A DNA stretch of 64,000 nt from an uncultured Pelagimonas sp. (GTDB lineage: Bacteria; Pseudomonadota; Alphaproteobacteria; Rhodobacterales; Rhodobacteraceae). The notes under the pieces were generated by a model, which did not search any database, had not been told where the DNA came from, and saw only the letters and a list, made by a program, of their open reading frames with translations. Made by a program: the position numbers and the translations under genes. The stretch lies in contig NZ_CANMKO010000006.1 in NCBI RefSeq assembly GCF_947498515.1, positions 1-64,000 on the forward strand. Reading direction: 5' to 3'. This document shows, in pieces, positions 55,689 through 64,000 of the stretch; position 1 is the stretch's first letter, and each line of letters starts with the position of its first letter.

Positions 55689-55937
55689 AGCCCCCTCCAG
55701 AAGCGAACGGCCCAAGACCAATCTGAACGACCATGTTGGCGACAGGGACTTGCGCCCTTAAATGCCTATATTTTATATCATATTTTGTTTTTGCGATATG
55801 ACTTCAATCAATCGACCAACGGTCACAAATCGGTGCCACTGCGTCAAACGCCCCCGATTTGGAGACCCGATAAATGCATAGCAAGAACCGCCCCCTAGGG
55901 GGGCGCCAAGCGGCAATTTTTGTATTAAGGGAAGAAG
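55689..55937. other. Gene-free interval with AT-rich patch
   Basis: 249 bases between the PASTA-like gene and tRNA-Lys. It contains an AT-rich island at about 55765-55800 (TATATTTTATATCATATTTTG), probably the promoter of the PASTA-like gene, and the hairpin at 55889-55905. Confidence 0.5.
55889..55905 (-). terminator. GC-rich hairpin downstream of tRNA-Lys
   Basis: CGCCCC-CTAG...GGGGCG (55889-55905) is a short strong hairpin 33 bases after the tRNA 3' end on the reverse strand, followed by GTTCTT. A probable transcription end. Confidence 0.5.
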
Positions 55938-56013
55938 TGGTGAGCCGTGCAGGATTCGAACCTGCGGCCAACTGATTAAAAGTCAGTTGCTCTACCAACT
56001 GAGCTAACGGCCC
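55938..56013 (-). tRNA. tRNA-Lys (anticodon UUU)
   Basis: 76 bases with encoded CCA. The acceptor stem GGGCCGT pairs with ACGGCTC (one G-U), the D-arm is AGCTCAGTTGGTAGAGC, the anticodon stem-loop ACTGA-CTTTTAA-TCAGT has anticodon TTT at 55980-55978, and the T-arm is GCAGGTTCGAATCCTGC. All arms close correctly. Confidence 0.97.
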
Positions 56014-56157
56014 ACTCTGTTGTGTGGCGGGTTCTAGAAACAAGGTGGGTTAGGGTCAACCCCGAAACCTCACCTTTTTGAACGTTTTTCGTTTTTCTTT
56101 CGAAACGCTGATGTGGCGTTGCTTTCTTTTAGCTGATCTTGCGCCTATATGGCCCTT

Positions 56158-56994
56158 ATGACCCAAGAGAATCCCCATACCAGCTTGCCTTTCATGAAGA
56201 TGCACGGCCTCGGCAACGACTTTGTCGTGATCGATTCCCGCAAACGCACGCATGAGTTGTCACCCAAGCTTGTGACCGCAATTGGTGACCGCCATCGCGG
56301 TGTGGGATTCGATCAGCTGGCTGAAATCACCCTGCGGGATGGTGTTCCGCATCTGACGTTTTACAATTCTGATGGCTCGACCTCGGCGGCCTGTGGCAAT
56401 GCGACCCGCTGTATTGCCCGCTACTTGATGGACGAAACGGGCGCGCGTGACCTGACCCTGACAACCGATCGTGGCACCTTGCCGACGCGGGATGCGGGCA
56501 ATGGGCTGGTTTCTGTGAACATGGGCCATCCGCAACTTCGCTGGGATGACGTCCCCCTAGCGCAGGACATAGACACGCTCGAACTCCCGATTGATGGCGC
56601 GCCAAGCGCCACCGGAATGGGCAATCCGCATTGCACCTTTTTCGTCGATGACGCCGACGCGGTTGATCTCGAAACACGCGGTGCGGACATCGAACATCAC
56701 CCGCTATACCCTCAACGCACTAACGTGCAATTCGCCAGTGTGATTGGCGAAAACCACCTGCGTATGCGGGTTTGGGAACGCGGCGTTGGCCCGACATTGG
56801 CCTCGGGGTCGTCTTCCTGTGCCACTGCTGTGGCGGCGGCGCGGCGCGGTCTGACGGGCCGTTCGGTCAAGATCGACCTTGATGGCGGCACGCTTTGGAT
56901 CGACTGGAAAGACGACGGTGTTTGGATGACCGGCGGCACAGCTTATGTGTTTGACGGTGCCTTCACCGCTGCGTGGCTTGAGGCAAACCAATGA
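56158..56994 (+). CDS. dapF: Diaminopimelate epimerase
   Basis: 278-residue enzyme converting LL- to meso-diaminopimelate for lysine and peptidoglycan. [16 protein letters not shown] at the start, catalytic Cys in AACGNATRC and the second in [13 protein letters not shown]. ATGs at 56149 and 56158 are both in frame; 56158 is chosen because the first lies inside TTGCGCCTATATGG, which looks like a -10 region. There is no Shine-Dalgarno for either, so translation may start on a very short or absent leader. It overlaps mtaB by 4 bases. Confidence 0.93.
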   Translation: MTQENPHTSLPFMKMHGLGNDFVVIDSRKRTHELSPKLVTAIGDRHRGVGFDQLAEITLRDGVPHLTFYNSDGSTSAACGNATRCIARYLMDETGARDLTLTTDRGTLPTRDAGNGLVSVNMGHPQLRWDDVPLAQDIDTLELPIDGAPSATGMGNPHCTFFVDDADAVDLETRGADIEHHPLYPQRTNVQFASVIGENHLRMRVWERGVGPTLASGSSSCATAVAAARRGLTGRSVKIDLDGGTLWIDWKDDGVWMTGGTAYVFDGAFTAAWLEANQ

Positions 56995-58259
56995 GCATCC
57001 CAAACATCAAGCCGCCCAAATTCACCACGCTTGGCTGCCGCCTCAACGCCTATGAAACCGAGGCGATGAAAGATTTGGCCGCCAAGGCCGGCGTCGACAA
57101 CGCCGTGGTGATCAACACCTGCGCCGTCACCCAAGAGGCCGTGCGCAAAGCCCGGCAAGAAATTCGCCGCCTGCGTCGCGAAAACCCCGATGCCAAGCTG
57201 ATTGTCACCGGTTGCGCCGCGCAAATTGACCCCGATAGCTTTGCCACGATGGACGAAGTCGACACCGTCATCGGCAACACCGAAAAGATGTCACCCGAGA
57301 CGTGGAACGGTCTCGGCCCGAATTTTATCGGCGATACCGAAAGCGTTCAGGTCAACGACATCATGTCGGTCACCGAAACCGCCGGTCATTTGATCGACGG
57401 CTTTGGCACACGTTCGCGCGCATATGTTCAGGTCCAGAACGGCTGTGACCACCGCTGTACGTTTTGCATTATCCCCTATGGCCGTGGCAATTCTCGCTCT
57501 GTCCCGGCCGGTGTTGTGGTGGATCAGATCAAGCGCCTTGTTCAACAGGGCTATAACGAAGTCGTTCTGACCGGTGTTGATCTCACGTCATGGGGCGCCG
57601 ACCTTCCGGGGGAGCCGCGGCTTGGCGATTTGGTTATGCGCATCCTTCGTCTTACCGATGTGCCGCGCCTGCGGATTAGCTCAATTGATTCCATCGAAGC
57701 CGATGACAATCTGATGCTCGCCATCGCGTCGGAGCCTCGTTTGATGCCGCATCTGCATCTGTCACTTCAGCATGGCGATGATCTGATTCTGAAACGGATG
57801 AAACGCCGCCATTTGCGCGACGATGCCATCAAATTCTGCGAAGACGCCCGCAAACTGCGCCCCGAGATCACCTTTGGGGCCGATATCATCGCCGGCTTCC
57901 CAACCGAGACCGAGGCGCATTTCGACAATTCGGTGAAACTGGTCACCGATTGTGATCTGACATGGCTGCATGTGTTCCCCTATTCGGTGCGCGAAGGCAC
58001 CCCCGCCGCCAAGATCCCCAACAAGGTCAATGGCAAGGTGATCAAAGAGCGTGCCGCCCGGCTGCGCACCGCCGGTGATGTTCAAGTGCAACGCCACCTC
58101 AAAGCCCAGATCGGCACCAACCATAGCATTCTGATGGAATCGCCAACCATGGGCCGGACCGAACAATTCACCGAAGTGACCTTCGAAACCAAACACCCGG
58201 TCGGGCAAATCATCGGCGCAAAAATCACCGGCGCGCGCGGCACTCAGCTAAGCGCCTGA
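56991..58259 (+). CDS. mtaB: tRNA (t6A37) methylthiotransferase MtaB
   Basis: 422-residue radical-SAM enzyme making ms2t6A37 in t[15 protein letters not shown] with one N-terminal cluster Cys, [19 protein letters not shown], and radical-SAM [15 protein letters not shown]; the LGCRLN start separates MtaB from MiaB (LGCQMN). ATGA overlap with dapF. Confidence 0.95.
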   Translation: MSIPNIKPPKFTTLGCRLNAYETEAMKDLAAKAGVDNAVVINTCAVTQEAVRKARQEIRRLRRENPDAKLIVTGCAAQIDPDSFATMDEVDTVIGNTEKMSPETWNGLGPNFIGDTESVQVNDIMSVTETAGHLIDGFGTRSRAYVQVQNGCDHRCTFCIIPYGRGNSRSVPAGVVVDQIKRLVQQGYNEVVLTGVDLTSWGADLPGEPRLGDLVMRILRLTDVPRLRISSIDSIEADDNLMLAIASEPRLMPHLHLSLQHGDDLILKRMKRRHLRDDAIKFCEDARKLRPEITFGADIIAGFPTETEAHFDNSVKLVTDCDLTWLHVFPYSVREGTPAAKIPNKVNGKVIKERAARLRTAGDVQVQRHLKAQIGTNHSILMESPTMGRTEQFTEVTFETKHPVGQIIGAKITGARGTQLSA

Positions 58260-58298
58260 GTATTTGCGCATTGACGCAAATTGGTTCATGACAGGCCC

Positions 58299-58991
58299 AT
58301 GACTATTCAGACCCGCGCCCTGCTTGTTCACCTCTTTACCGCCACTGGCGCGGTCTTTGCCATGCTCGCGATGCTTGCCGCTGCGCGCGAAGAATGGTCG
58401 CTGATGTTTCTCTGGCTGGTTGTTGCCTTTGCCGTTGATGGCATCGATGGCCCATTGGCGCGCAAATTTGACGTCAAGACCAACGCGCCGCGGTTTGACG
58501 GTGTGTTGCTTGACCTGATCATCGACTACCTAACCTATGTGTTCATCCCGGCCTTTGCGTTGTTTCAATCCGGGTTGCTGCCGGGTTGGACCGGCTGGTT
58601 TGCGATCATCGTGATCACCTTTGCCAGCGCGATGTATTTCTGCGACAGCCGGATGAAGACTTCGGACAATTCGTTCCAAGGGTTCCCGGGCTGTTGGAAC
58701 ATGCTTGTCATTGTGCTCTTCGCCCTGAAACCGGACTTCTGGACCATTCTGGCGCTGGTCACAGTTCTCGCCGTTGCTATGTTCCTGCCGTTGAAATTCA
58801 TCCACCCGGTGCGCACGGAACGGTGGCGCAATGTCTCTTTGCCAATGGCCTTGGCTTGGACGTTCTTTGCCGGATGGGCCGCTTGGGTTGATTTCCATCC
58901 CCAAAGCTGGGCGCATTGGGGTCTGAACATCACTTCGATCTATCTGCTCTTCGCTGGCATCGCCCAGCAACTCATACCTGAGAAACCCTGA
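58299..58991 (+). CDS. pcs: Phosphatidylcholine synthase
   Basis: 230-residue inner-membrane enzyme joining CDP-diacylglycerol and choline directly. The CDP-alcohol phosphotransferase motif is visible as D50-G51-x2-A54-R55 ... G68-x3-D72-x3-D76, with about seven helices. The longer frame starts with a TTG at 58281; the ATG at 58299 is preferred. The inverted repeat ATTTGCG/CGCAAAT lies just upstream. Confidence 0.93.
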   Translation: MTIQTRALLVHLFTATGAVFAMLAMLAAAREEWSLMFLWLVVAFAVDGIDGPLARKFDVKTNAPRFDGVLLDLIIDYLTYVFIPAFALFQSGLLPGWTGWFAIIVITFASAMYFCDSRMKTSDNSFQGFPGCWNMLVIVLFALKPDFWTILALVTVLAVAMFLPLKFIHPVRTERWRNVSLPMALAWTFFAGWAAWVDFHPQSWAHWGLNITSIYLLFAGIAQQLIPEKP

Positions 58992-59016
58992 CTTTCCTCC
59001 AAAACGGACCTTTGTC

Positions 59017-59457
59017 ATGACTGCCAACAAACGCATCGCCCTCTCTAGCGACCACGCCGCCATCGACCTGCGCCAAGCCATCGCCGCCCACATCAAAGCG
59101 GCGGGCTGGGAACCGGTCGACATCGGCCCAACCAGCACCGAAAGCACCCATTACCCCAAACATGGCAAGGCAGCGGCGGAACTGGTGGCATCGGGCGATT
59201 GCGCGCTTGGCATCATCCTATGCGGCACTGGCCAAGGCATCATGATGGCCGCGAACAAGGTCCCCGGAATCCGCTGTGGTGTCTGCTCCGACACGTTTTC
59301 CGCCGGCATGATCCGCGCCCATAACAACGCAAACATCCTATCCATCGGCGCACGCGTTGTCGGCGAAGGCCTCGCACTCGACATCGTTGACGCCTATCTC
59401 AACACCGAATTCGAAGGCGGCCGCCACGCCACCCGCGTGGATATGATCGAGGCGTGA
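59017..59457 (+). CDS. rpiB: Ribose-5-phosphate isomerase B
   Basis: 146-residue isomerase of the pentose phosphate pathway. SSDHAAIDLR at the start, active-site Cys in ILCGTGQGIMMAANKVPGIRCGVCSD, and AHNNANILSIGARVVG. The active-site segment has CGTGQGIMM rather than the commoner CGTGIGMSI, which is a small difference. Confidence 0.93.
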   Translation: MTANKRIALSSDHAAIDLRQAIAAHIKAAGWEPVDIGPTSTESTHYPKHGKAAAELVASGDCALGIILCGTGQGIMMAANKVPGIRCGVCSDTFSAGMIRAHNNANILSIGARVVGEGLALDIVDAYLNTEFEGGRHATRVDMIEA

Positions 59458-59524
59458 TCGCCAATCCCGTCTACCGGCCCGTCTACCCGAACCTACGGGT
59501 CCAACCGTCGGACAACGCCGCCTG

Positions 59525-60430
59525 ATGGAACTCTGGATAACAATTACGATCGCAGCTGCATTCTTGCAAAACCTGCGATCGACCCTCCAAAAACACCTCA
59601 AAGGGGTCATGGGTACAACCGGGGCAACCTTTGTCCGGTTTGGCTTTGGTCTCCCTTTTGCGGCTCTCTATTGGTCCGTCCTCATATGGGGTTTTGGGTT
59701 TGAGCCCCCGGACCTGTCGGCAAAATTTGCGCTGTGGGTGATCATCGGGGCCTTGGCCCAAATCGCCGCCACCTTCTTGTTGGTTCACTTGTTCTCACTG
59801 CGTAATTTCGCCGTTGGCAACGCCTATTCGCGCACCGAACCGATGCAAACCGCCATCTTTGCCTTTGTTTTGTTTGGAACCGAATTCTCGGCCGGGGCGA
59901 TCATCGCCATTTGTATCGCCGTCATGGGCGTCATGCTGATCTCTGTTGCTCAAACCAAGATCACACCGCGCAACTTGCTGGTGTCGGTCACAAGCCCAAC
60001 CGCATTGATCGGGATTGGAGCAGGCACGCTCTTTGGCCTCGCTGCAATCGGCTTTCAAACCGCCGCACGTAGCGTCGGCTCTGACGTCTTTGTTGTTCAG
60101 GCCGCGGCCACGCTTTTGATCGGAATTTCCTTCCAAACCGCCGTGATGCTTTTGTATATGCTGCTCAAAGACCCCGGCGAACTTGTCAAAATTAGACGCG
60201 CATGGAAACCGGCCTTCGCGGTGGGCTTTGTCGGGGCCACGGCCACCTTTGGCTGGTTCGCTGCCTTCACCCTACAACAAGCCGCGCTTGTCAAAGTGGT
60301 GGCTCAGATTGAAATGCTGTTTAGCTTTGGGTCTAGCATCTTTGTGTTCAAAGAAACCCCAAACCGCACCGAAACAATCGGCTGCCTGTTCATTGTAGCA
60401 AGCATCATCTGCCTGCTGCTATGGGCCTGA
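59525..60430 (+). CDS. EamA-family (DMT) transporter
   Basis: 301 residues, ten predicted helices in two EamA repeats; N-terminus MELWITITIAAAFLQNLRSTLQKHLKG. Members export metabolites or import amino compounds; substrate unknown. Tail-to-tail with ubiK. Confidence 0.88.
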   Translation: MELWITITIAAAFLQNLRSTLQKHLKGVMGTTGATFVRFGFGLPFAALYWSVLIWGFGFEPPDLSAKFALWVIIGALAQIAATFLLVHLFSLRNFAVGNAYSRTEPMQTAIFAFVLFGTEFSAGAIIAICIAVMGVMLISVAQTKITPRNLLVSVTSPTALIGIGAGTLFGLAAIGFQTAARSVGSDVFVVQAAATLLIGISFQTAVMLLYMLLKDPGELVKIRRAWKPAFAVGFVGATATFGWFAAFTLQQAALVKVVAQIEMLFSFGSSIFVFKETPNRTETIGCLFIVASIICLLLWA

Positions 60431-60458
60431 AGGCGAACCCCTAGCGGGATGGTGGGTG

Positions 60459-60487
60459 GGGTGATGTCCAAAGGACGAACGTCACCC
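60459..60487. terminator. Possible shared terminator between EamA and ubiK
   Basis: Arms GGGTGA (60459-60464) and TCACCC (60482-60487) with an inner GTCC/GGAC pair form an imperfect hairpin between two convergent genes. No clean U-tract, so tentative. Confidence 0.4.
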
Positions 60488-60495
60488 TCCATTCC

Positions 60496-60741
60496 TTACT
60501 TAGACGCGTTCTCCAAGGCATCCAGCCGCGCCTTTAGCGCCTCATTTTCTTCGCGGGCCTTTTGCGCCATGGCGCGTACGGCATCAAACTCTTCACGCGT
60601 GACAAAATCACGATCCGCCAACCAACGGTCCATCATCGAACTCACGGCGTTTTCGGCTTCGGTCTTTGCCCCCTGCGCCACGCCCATGGCGTTGGTCATC
60701 AGCTGGCCAATATCTTCAAATACCTTGTTGCGGCTTTGCAT
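60496..60741 (-). CDS. ubiK: Ubiquinone biosynthesis accessory factor UbiK
   Basis: 81-residue BMFP/YqiC-type protein: N-terminal amphipathic region (FEDIGQLMTNAMGVAQGAKTEAE) and C-terminal coiled coil (TREEFDAVRAMAQKAREENEALKARLDALE). It forms part of the soluble ubiquinone-synthesis complex with UbiJ in E. coli. Divergent from lgt. Confidence 0.93.
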   Translation of the reverse strand: MQSRNKVFEDIGQLMTNAMGVAQGAKTEAENAVSSMMDRWLADRDFVTREEFDAVRAMAQKAREENEALKARLDALENASK

Positions 60742-60937
60742 AGGTCACTCCGGCATTACGTTTTGAACGTTCCGCAAAACACACCCTGAATCAATCCCCA
60801 TTTGGCGCACCGAAATCTCGTATTTCTGGCCGCGGCAAGTGATTCACGTTTTTCCGACAACGCTTTGCACCTATATGGGGCTCAATACCCCGGTTCACAA
60901 GCTTGACTTCCCCCCAAATCCAGAGGCAACAGGACGC

Positions 60938-61825
60938 ATGTTGGCAGCAATCCCCTTCCCGCCCCTTTCGCCCGAACTGTTCGCAATCGACATTTTCGGC
61001 TTTCATCTCGCTCTGCGCTGGTACGCACTCGCCTATATCGTTGGCATCCTGTTGGGCTGGCGCTTTGCGGTGATGACGGTCAACCGCGCCGCCCTTTGGC
61101 GCGACGATCAGCCCCCCATGACCCGCGACCAGATCGAAGACTTGCTGACTTGGATCATCCTCGGCGTGATTATTGGCGGGCGGCTTGGTTATGTGCTGTT
61201 TTACCAACCCGGTTACTACCTCGCCAACCCCACCGAAATCCCCATCATCTGGCAGGGCGGCATGTCCTTTCATGGCGGTTTCCTTGGCACCGTGATCGGG
61301 GCGTGGATCTTTTGTGCCCGTCACAACATTCCCAAACTGCCCACCGCTGATATGCTTGCGTTGGCCGCCCCGGCGGGCTTGTTCTTTGGCCGGATCGCCA
61401 ACTTCATCAACGCCGAACTCTGGGGGCGTCAAACCGACGTTCCTTGGGGGGTCATCTTTCCCGGTGATCACCCACAAAACTGTGGCCAGCCTCTCGGCGA
61501 ATTCTGCGCCCGCCACCCGTCCCAGCTTTACGAAGCCGGCCTCGAAGGTCTCGCCCTTGGCCTCATCATATTCGTCTTGATCCGACGCGGCGCACTCAAA
61601 AAACCCGGTCTGATCGCGGGCACTTTCTTTGCCGGTTATGGGGCCGCGCGCTTCTTTGTCGAATTTTTCCGCCAGCCCGATGCGCAATTCCAATCGCCCG
61701 GAAATCCGCTTGGCCTCGCGTGGCACATCAACGGCTATGGCTTGACCATGGGCCAAATCCTGACGCTGCCGATGATCGCGGTTGGCATCTGGTTCATTCT
61801 CCGCGCCAAACGGGCCGCCAAATGA
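60938..61825 (+). CDS. lgt: Prolipoprotein diacylglyceryl transferase
   Basis: 295-residue membrane enzyme that attaches diacylglycerol to lipobox Cys. [12 protein letters not shown], the catalytic-region signature [26 protein letters not shown], and [12 protein letters not shown] are diagnostic. The ATG at 60938 ([17 protein letters not shown]) follows an AGGACGC; the upstream frame to 60839 includes a TTGCACCTATATGG element resembling that at dapF, so is more likely promoter than coding. Confidence 0.95.
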   Translation: MLAAIPFPPLSPELFAIDIFGFHLALRWYALAYIVGILLGWRFAVMTVNRAALWRDDQPPMTRDQIEDLLTWIILGVIIGGRLGYVLFYQPGYYLANPTEIPIIWQGGMSFHGGFLGTVIGAWIFCARHNIPKLPTADMLALAAPAGLFFGRIANFINAELWGRQTDVPWGVIFPGDHPQNCGQPLGEFCARHPSQLYEAGLEGLALGLIIFVLIRRGALKKPGLIAGTFFAGYGAARFFVEFFRQPDAQFQSPGNPLGLAWHINGYGLTMGQILTLPMIAVGIWFILRAKRAAK

Positions 61826-62886
61826 CCACGCTGCACGACATCCTCATCCGTCAGATCGCCACCACCGGGCCGATCACGCTTGCGGACTATATGACACAAT
61901 GCCTGCTCCATCCCGAGCACGGCTATTATACCACCCGCGATCCGCTTGGTTCGGCGGGGGATTTCACCACCGCCCCTGAGATCAGCCAAATGTTTGGCGA
62001 ACTTATCGGGTTGTGTCTTGCCCAGACCTGGCTCGACCAAGGCGCGCCCGGCGCCTTTACCCTTGCTGAAATCGGCCCCGGTCGCGGCACGCTTATGGCC
62101 GACATCCTACGCGCCACCCGCGCCGTGCCCGGCTTTCACGCCGCCGCCACCCTTCATCTGATCGAAGCGTCACCAACGCTACGCAAAGCACAGGCCGACC
62201 GTCTAACCGACCACACCCCGACATGGCACGACAGCATCACCACCCTCCCCGAGGCCCCGCTCCTCCTTGTTGCCAATGAATTCTTTGACGCCCTGCCGAT
62301 CCGCCAATTCACCCGCGATGCCAAAGGTTGGCGCGAAACCATGGTGGCCGTCCAAGACACCACTTTAATTGCGGGCCTTTCCGACCCGGCCCCAATCGAA
62401 ATGCTCGACCACCGCCTAGCGGACACCGAAACGGGGCAGATCGTCGAAACCTGCGCCCCCGCCGCGCCTATCACCGCCGAAATCAGCCGCCGCATCGCCA
62501 CGTACGGCGGCACGGCGCTGATCTTTGACTATGGAGACTGGCATTCGCGTGGCGACACCTTCCAAGCCCTGCGAAACCATCACCCCGTTGATCCCTTTGC
62601 CACCCCCGGTGCCGCCGATCTCACCGCACATGTTGATTTTGAGGCGTTGGCCCTTGCAGCCACTGGCGTCACCCATAGCGCCATGACGACCCAAGGAGTC
62701 TTTCTCGAACGACTTGGTATCACGGCACGGGCGCAAACCCTTGCCACGTCTCTTACCGGTACGGCGCTTGAATCGCATATTCAGGCACATCGCCGGTTGA
62801 CGCATCCCCAAGAAATGGGTTCGTTGTTCAAGACACTGGCGCTCGTTCCGACGGGTGCCCCGCTGCCACCGGGATATAATCAATGA
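61822..62886 (+). CDS. Class I SAM-dependent methyltransferase (MidA/NDUFAF7 type)
   Basis: 354 residues. [27 protein letters not shown] and [16 protein letters not shown] (SAM motif I) match the NDUFAF7 family, in which the human enzyme methylates an Arg of complex I; a role in complex I assembly here is inference. ATGA overlaps with lgt before it and pgeF after it indicate one operon. Confidence 0.93.
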   Translation: MTTLHDILIRQIATTGPITLADYMTQCLLHPEHGYYTTRDPLGSAGDFTTAPEISQMFGELIGLCLAQTWLDQGAPGAFTLAEIGPGRGTLMADILRATRAVPGFHAAATLHLIEASPTLRKAQADRLTDHTPTWHDSITTLPEAPLLLVANEFFDALPIRQFTRDAKGWRETMVAVQDTTLIAGLSDPAPIEMLDHRLADTETGQIVETCAPAAPITAEISRRIATYGGTALIFDYGDWHSRGDTFQALRNHHPVDPFATPGAADLTAHVDFEALALAATGVTHSAMTTQGVFLERLGITARAQTLATSLTGTALESHIQAHRRLTHPQEMGSLFKTLALVPTGAPLPPGYNQ

Positions 62887-63635
62887 CTTTGGAAATCATC
62901 ACCTCTGATGCTTTGACCCCGTTTCGTCACGGGTTCTTTACCCGCAAAGGCGGTGCCTCTTCTGGTGTGTTTGACGGGCTGAACTGTGGTTCCGGCTCGA
63001 CCGATCAGGCCGAAATCGTTGCCATCAACCGCGCCCGCGTTGCCGAAGCCATGGACGTCAACGCCCTCGCCTCCGTTCATCAGGTGCATTCCCCCGACGT
63101 GATCACCGTCACCGAAACCGCCCAACCAAATGACAAACCCAAGGCCGACGCCCTCGTCACCGCAACCCCCGGTGTGGCGCTATCGATTCTCACCGCCGAC
63201 TGTCAGCCGGTTTTGTTTGCCGATGCCGAGGCCGAGGTTATCGGTGCCGCACATGCCGGGTGGAAAGGCGCGATGGGCGGGGTTCTGGAAACAACCATCG
63301 ACGCGATGATCGCCCTAGGCGCCACGCGCGAAAACATCTCGGCCGTGATTGGCCCCTCGATCAGTCAACGCGCCTATGAGGTCGGCCCGGAATTCCTTGA
63401 TAGCTTTCTAAGCGAAGACCCAGAGAACAGCCGTTTCTTTGCGGATGGTCAGGGCGACAAAGCCCAATTCGACCTGCCGTCCTATGGCTTGCACAAGTTG
63501 CGCAACGCCGGGGTCAACGCCGAATGGACCCGGCACTGCACCTATTCCGATCCCGACCGGTTCTTTTCCTATCGCCGTGCCACACATGCCGGTGATGCGG
63601 ACTATGGCCGCCTCATTTCGGTGATCCGCATCTGA
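62883..63635 (+). CDS. pgeF: Polyphenol oxidase family protein / purine nucleoside phosphorylase YfiH
   Basis: 250 residues. Family signatures GFFTRKGGASSG, HQVHSPDVITV, LTADCQPVL and AAHAGWKGAMGGV are visible; His and Cys of these blocks bind zinc. PgeF edits a peptidoglycan precursor in E. coli, while homologues have purine nucleoside phosphorylase activity. Confidence 0.93.
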   Translation: MTLEIITSDALTPFRHGFFTRKGGASSGVFDGLNCGSGSTDQAEIVAINRARVAEAMDVNALASVHQVHSPDVITVTETAQPNDKPKADALVTATPGVALSILTADCQPVLFADAEAEVIGAAHAGWKGAMGGVLETTIDAMIALGATRENISAVIGPSISQRAYEVGPEFLDSFLSEDPENSRFFADGQGDKAQFDLPSYGLHKLRNAGVNAEWTRHCTYSDPDRFFSYRRATHAGDADYGRLISVIRI

Positions 63636-63770
63636 TTGGAAACAATCACCACCTTGTCGCGGTATTATCCCACCTTAGTCACATGTCTGCCCCAATTCAG
63701 GGTCAAAACAATTTTAACAAAGGCGCAAACGCCACCCCTGATAAGACCCGAGCAGACACGGAGACGACCC

Positions 63771-63929
63771 ATGAAAACGCAGATGAAACCAAAGACCCGC
63801 TTCATCAAGTCCATCGTTGCCACCGCCAAGGAAACTCAGACCCAGATGCCTTGGGAACGTGGGGCAACCCGCATGGCCAGCATCGCGCGCCGCCGCGCCG
63901 CGCTAATGGGCAATCTGCGGACCGCCTGA
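63771..63929 (+). CDS. Small basic protein, conserved-looking
   Basis: 52 residues: MKTQMKPKTRFIKSIVATAK... with PWERGATRMASIARRRAAL. Very basic (Lys/Arg about 25%). GGAG precedes the ATG by 8 bases. I recall similar short PWERGxRR proteins in Rhodobacterales. It may bind nucleic acid, but this is inference. The last 70 bases of the window hold no recognisable feature. Confidence 0.65.
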   Translation: MKTQMKPKTRFIKSIVATAKETQTQMPWERGATRMASIARRRAALMGNLRTA

Positions 63930-64000
63930 TTCTATTCAAATTGCCCGCATTTCGGCGCCCTCCCTGTCGAAATGTGGCATTTTCGTTGATGTATTCGTGA

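Noticed and set aside
60791-61756. 321-codon reverse open frame over lgt
   Set aside because: Antisense to lgt, with no recognisable motif and a Gly/Asp-rich composition typical of shadows.
1-64000. CRISPR arrays, insertion sequences, integrated prophage or integron
   Set aside because: No regularly spaced repeats, transposase, integrase or phage structural genes were seen; the CII-like gene is solitary.

Overview
The window is chromosomal DNA of an alphaproteobacterium of the order Rhodobacterales (Roseobacter-type); the genus cannot be fixed from the sequence. The placement rests on gene content and order: chvI-chvG-hprK-rapZ-EIIA-HPr divergent from pckA, a GcrA cell-cycle regulator, short HprK, phosphatidylcholine synthase, a twin-helix small protein beside a PduO-type adenosyltransferase, and etfBA with a 3-hydroxybutyryl-CoA dehydrogenase. 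Coding density is high, many neighbours overlap by 4 bases (ATGA), and there is no IS element, integrase, CRISPR array or rRNA. One tRNA (Lys, UUU) is present. The left edge cuts tuf.

Layout. 1-15 kb: partial tuf, a lipoprotein, a cytochrome P450, the SDR / twin-helix / adenosyltransferase operon, an SH3 protein, parC, a YjgN-type membrane protein with an M48 protease, then etfB-etfA, a DUF6473-like protein and 3-hydroxybutyryl-CoA dehydrogenase. 14-22 kb: a PlsC-like acyltransferase, the regulatory PTS/ChvGI operon and pckA, which link envelope or acid sensing, nitrogen-type PTS signalling and gluconeogenesis. 22-34 kb: housekeeping and small regulators (YbjN protein, proC, csaA, a PA3286-type KAS III, benE, tdk, rimO, LysE/LysR, gcrA) plus an unrecognised two-gene locus near 27.4-29.0 kb. 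34-47 kb: catabolism: gcdH with a LysR regulator; a LacI-controlled ABC importer with a GH63/MGH1-like hydrolase, a good candidate for glucosylglycerate or mannosylglycerate use; a long acyl-CoA dehydrogenase with a crotonase, flanked by AraC and LysR regulators. 47-53 kb: a five-gene peptide-type ABC importer. 53.5-55.7 kb: a large exported protein of unknown function with a PASTA-like domain. 56-64 kb: dapF-mtaB, pcs, rpiB, an EamA transporter, ubiK, and lgt / SAM-methyltransferase / pgeF.

The most unusual non-coding signals are two adjacent perfect palindromes of about 20 bp at 2503-2545, a cluster of DnaA-box-like sequences at 22429-22472, a long nested hairpin at 27460-27517, a perfect LacI-type operator at 41510-41525, hairpins between the binding-protein and permease genes of both ABC operons, and an interspersed GC-rich element seen twice. 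The best candidates for undescribed biology are the exported PASTA/MORN-like protein and the 27.4-29.0 kb locus. Positions and motifs were read by eye; family names come from recognising motifs, not from database searches.
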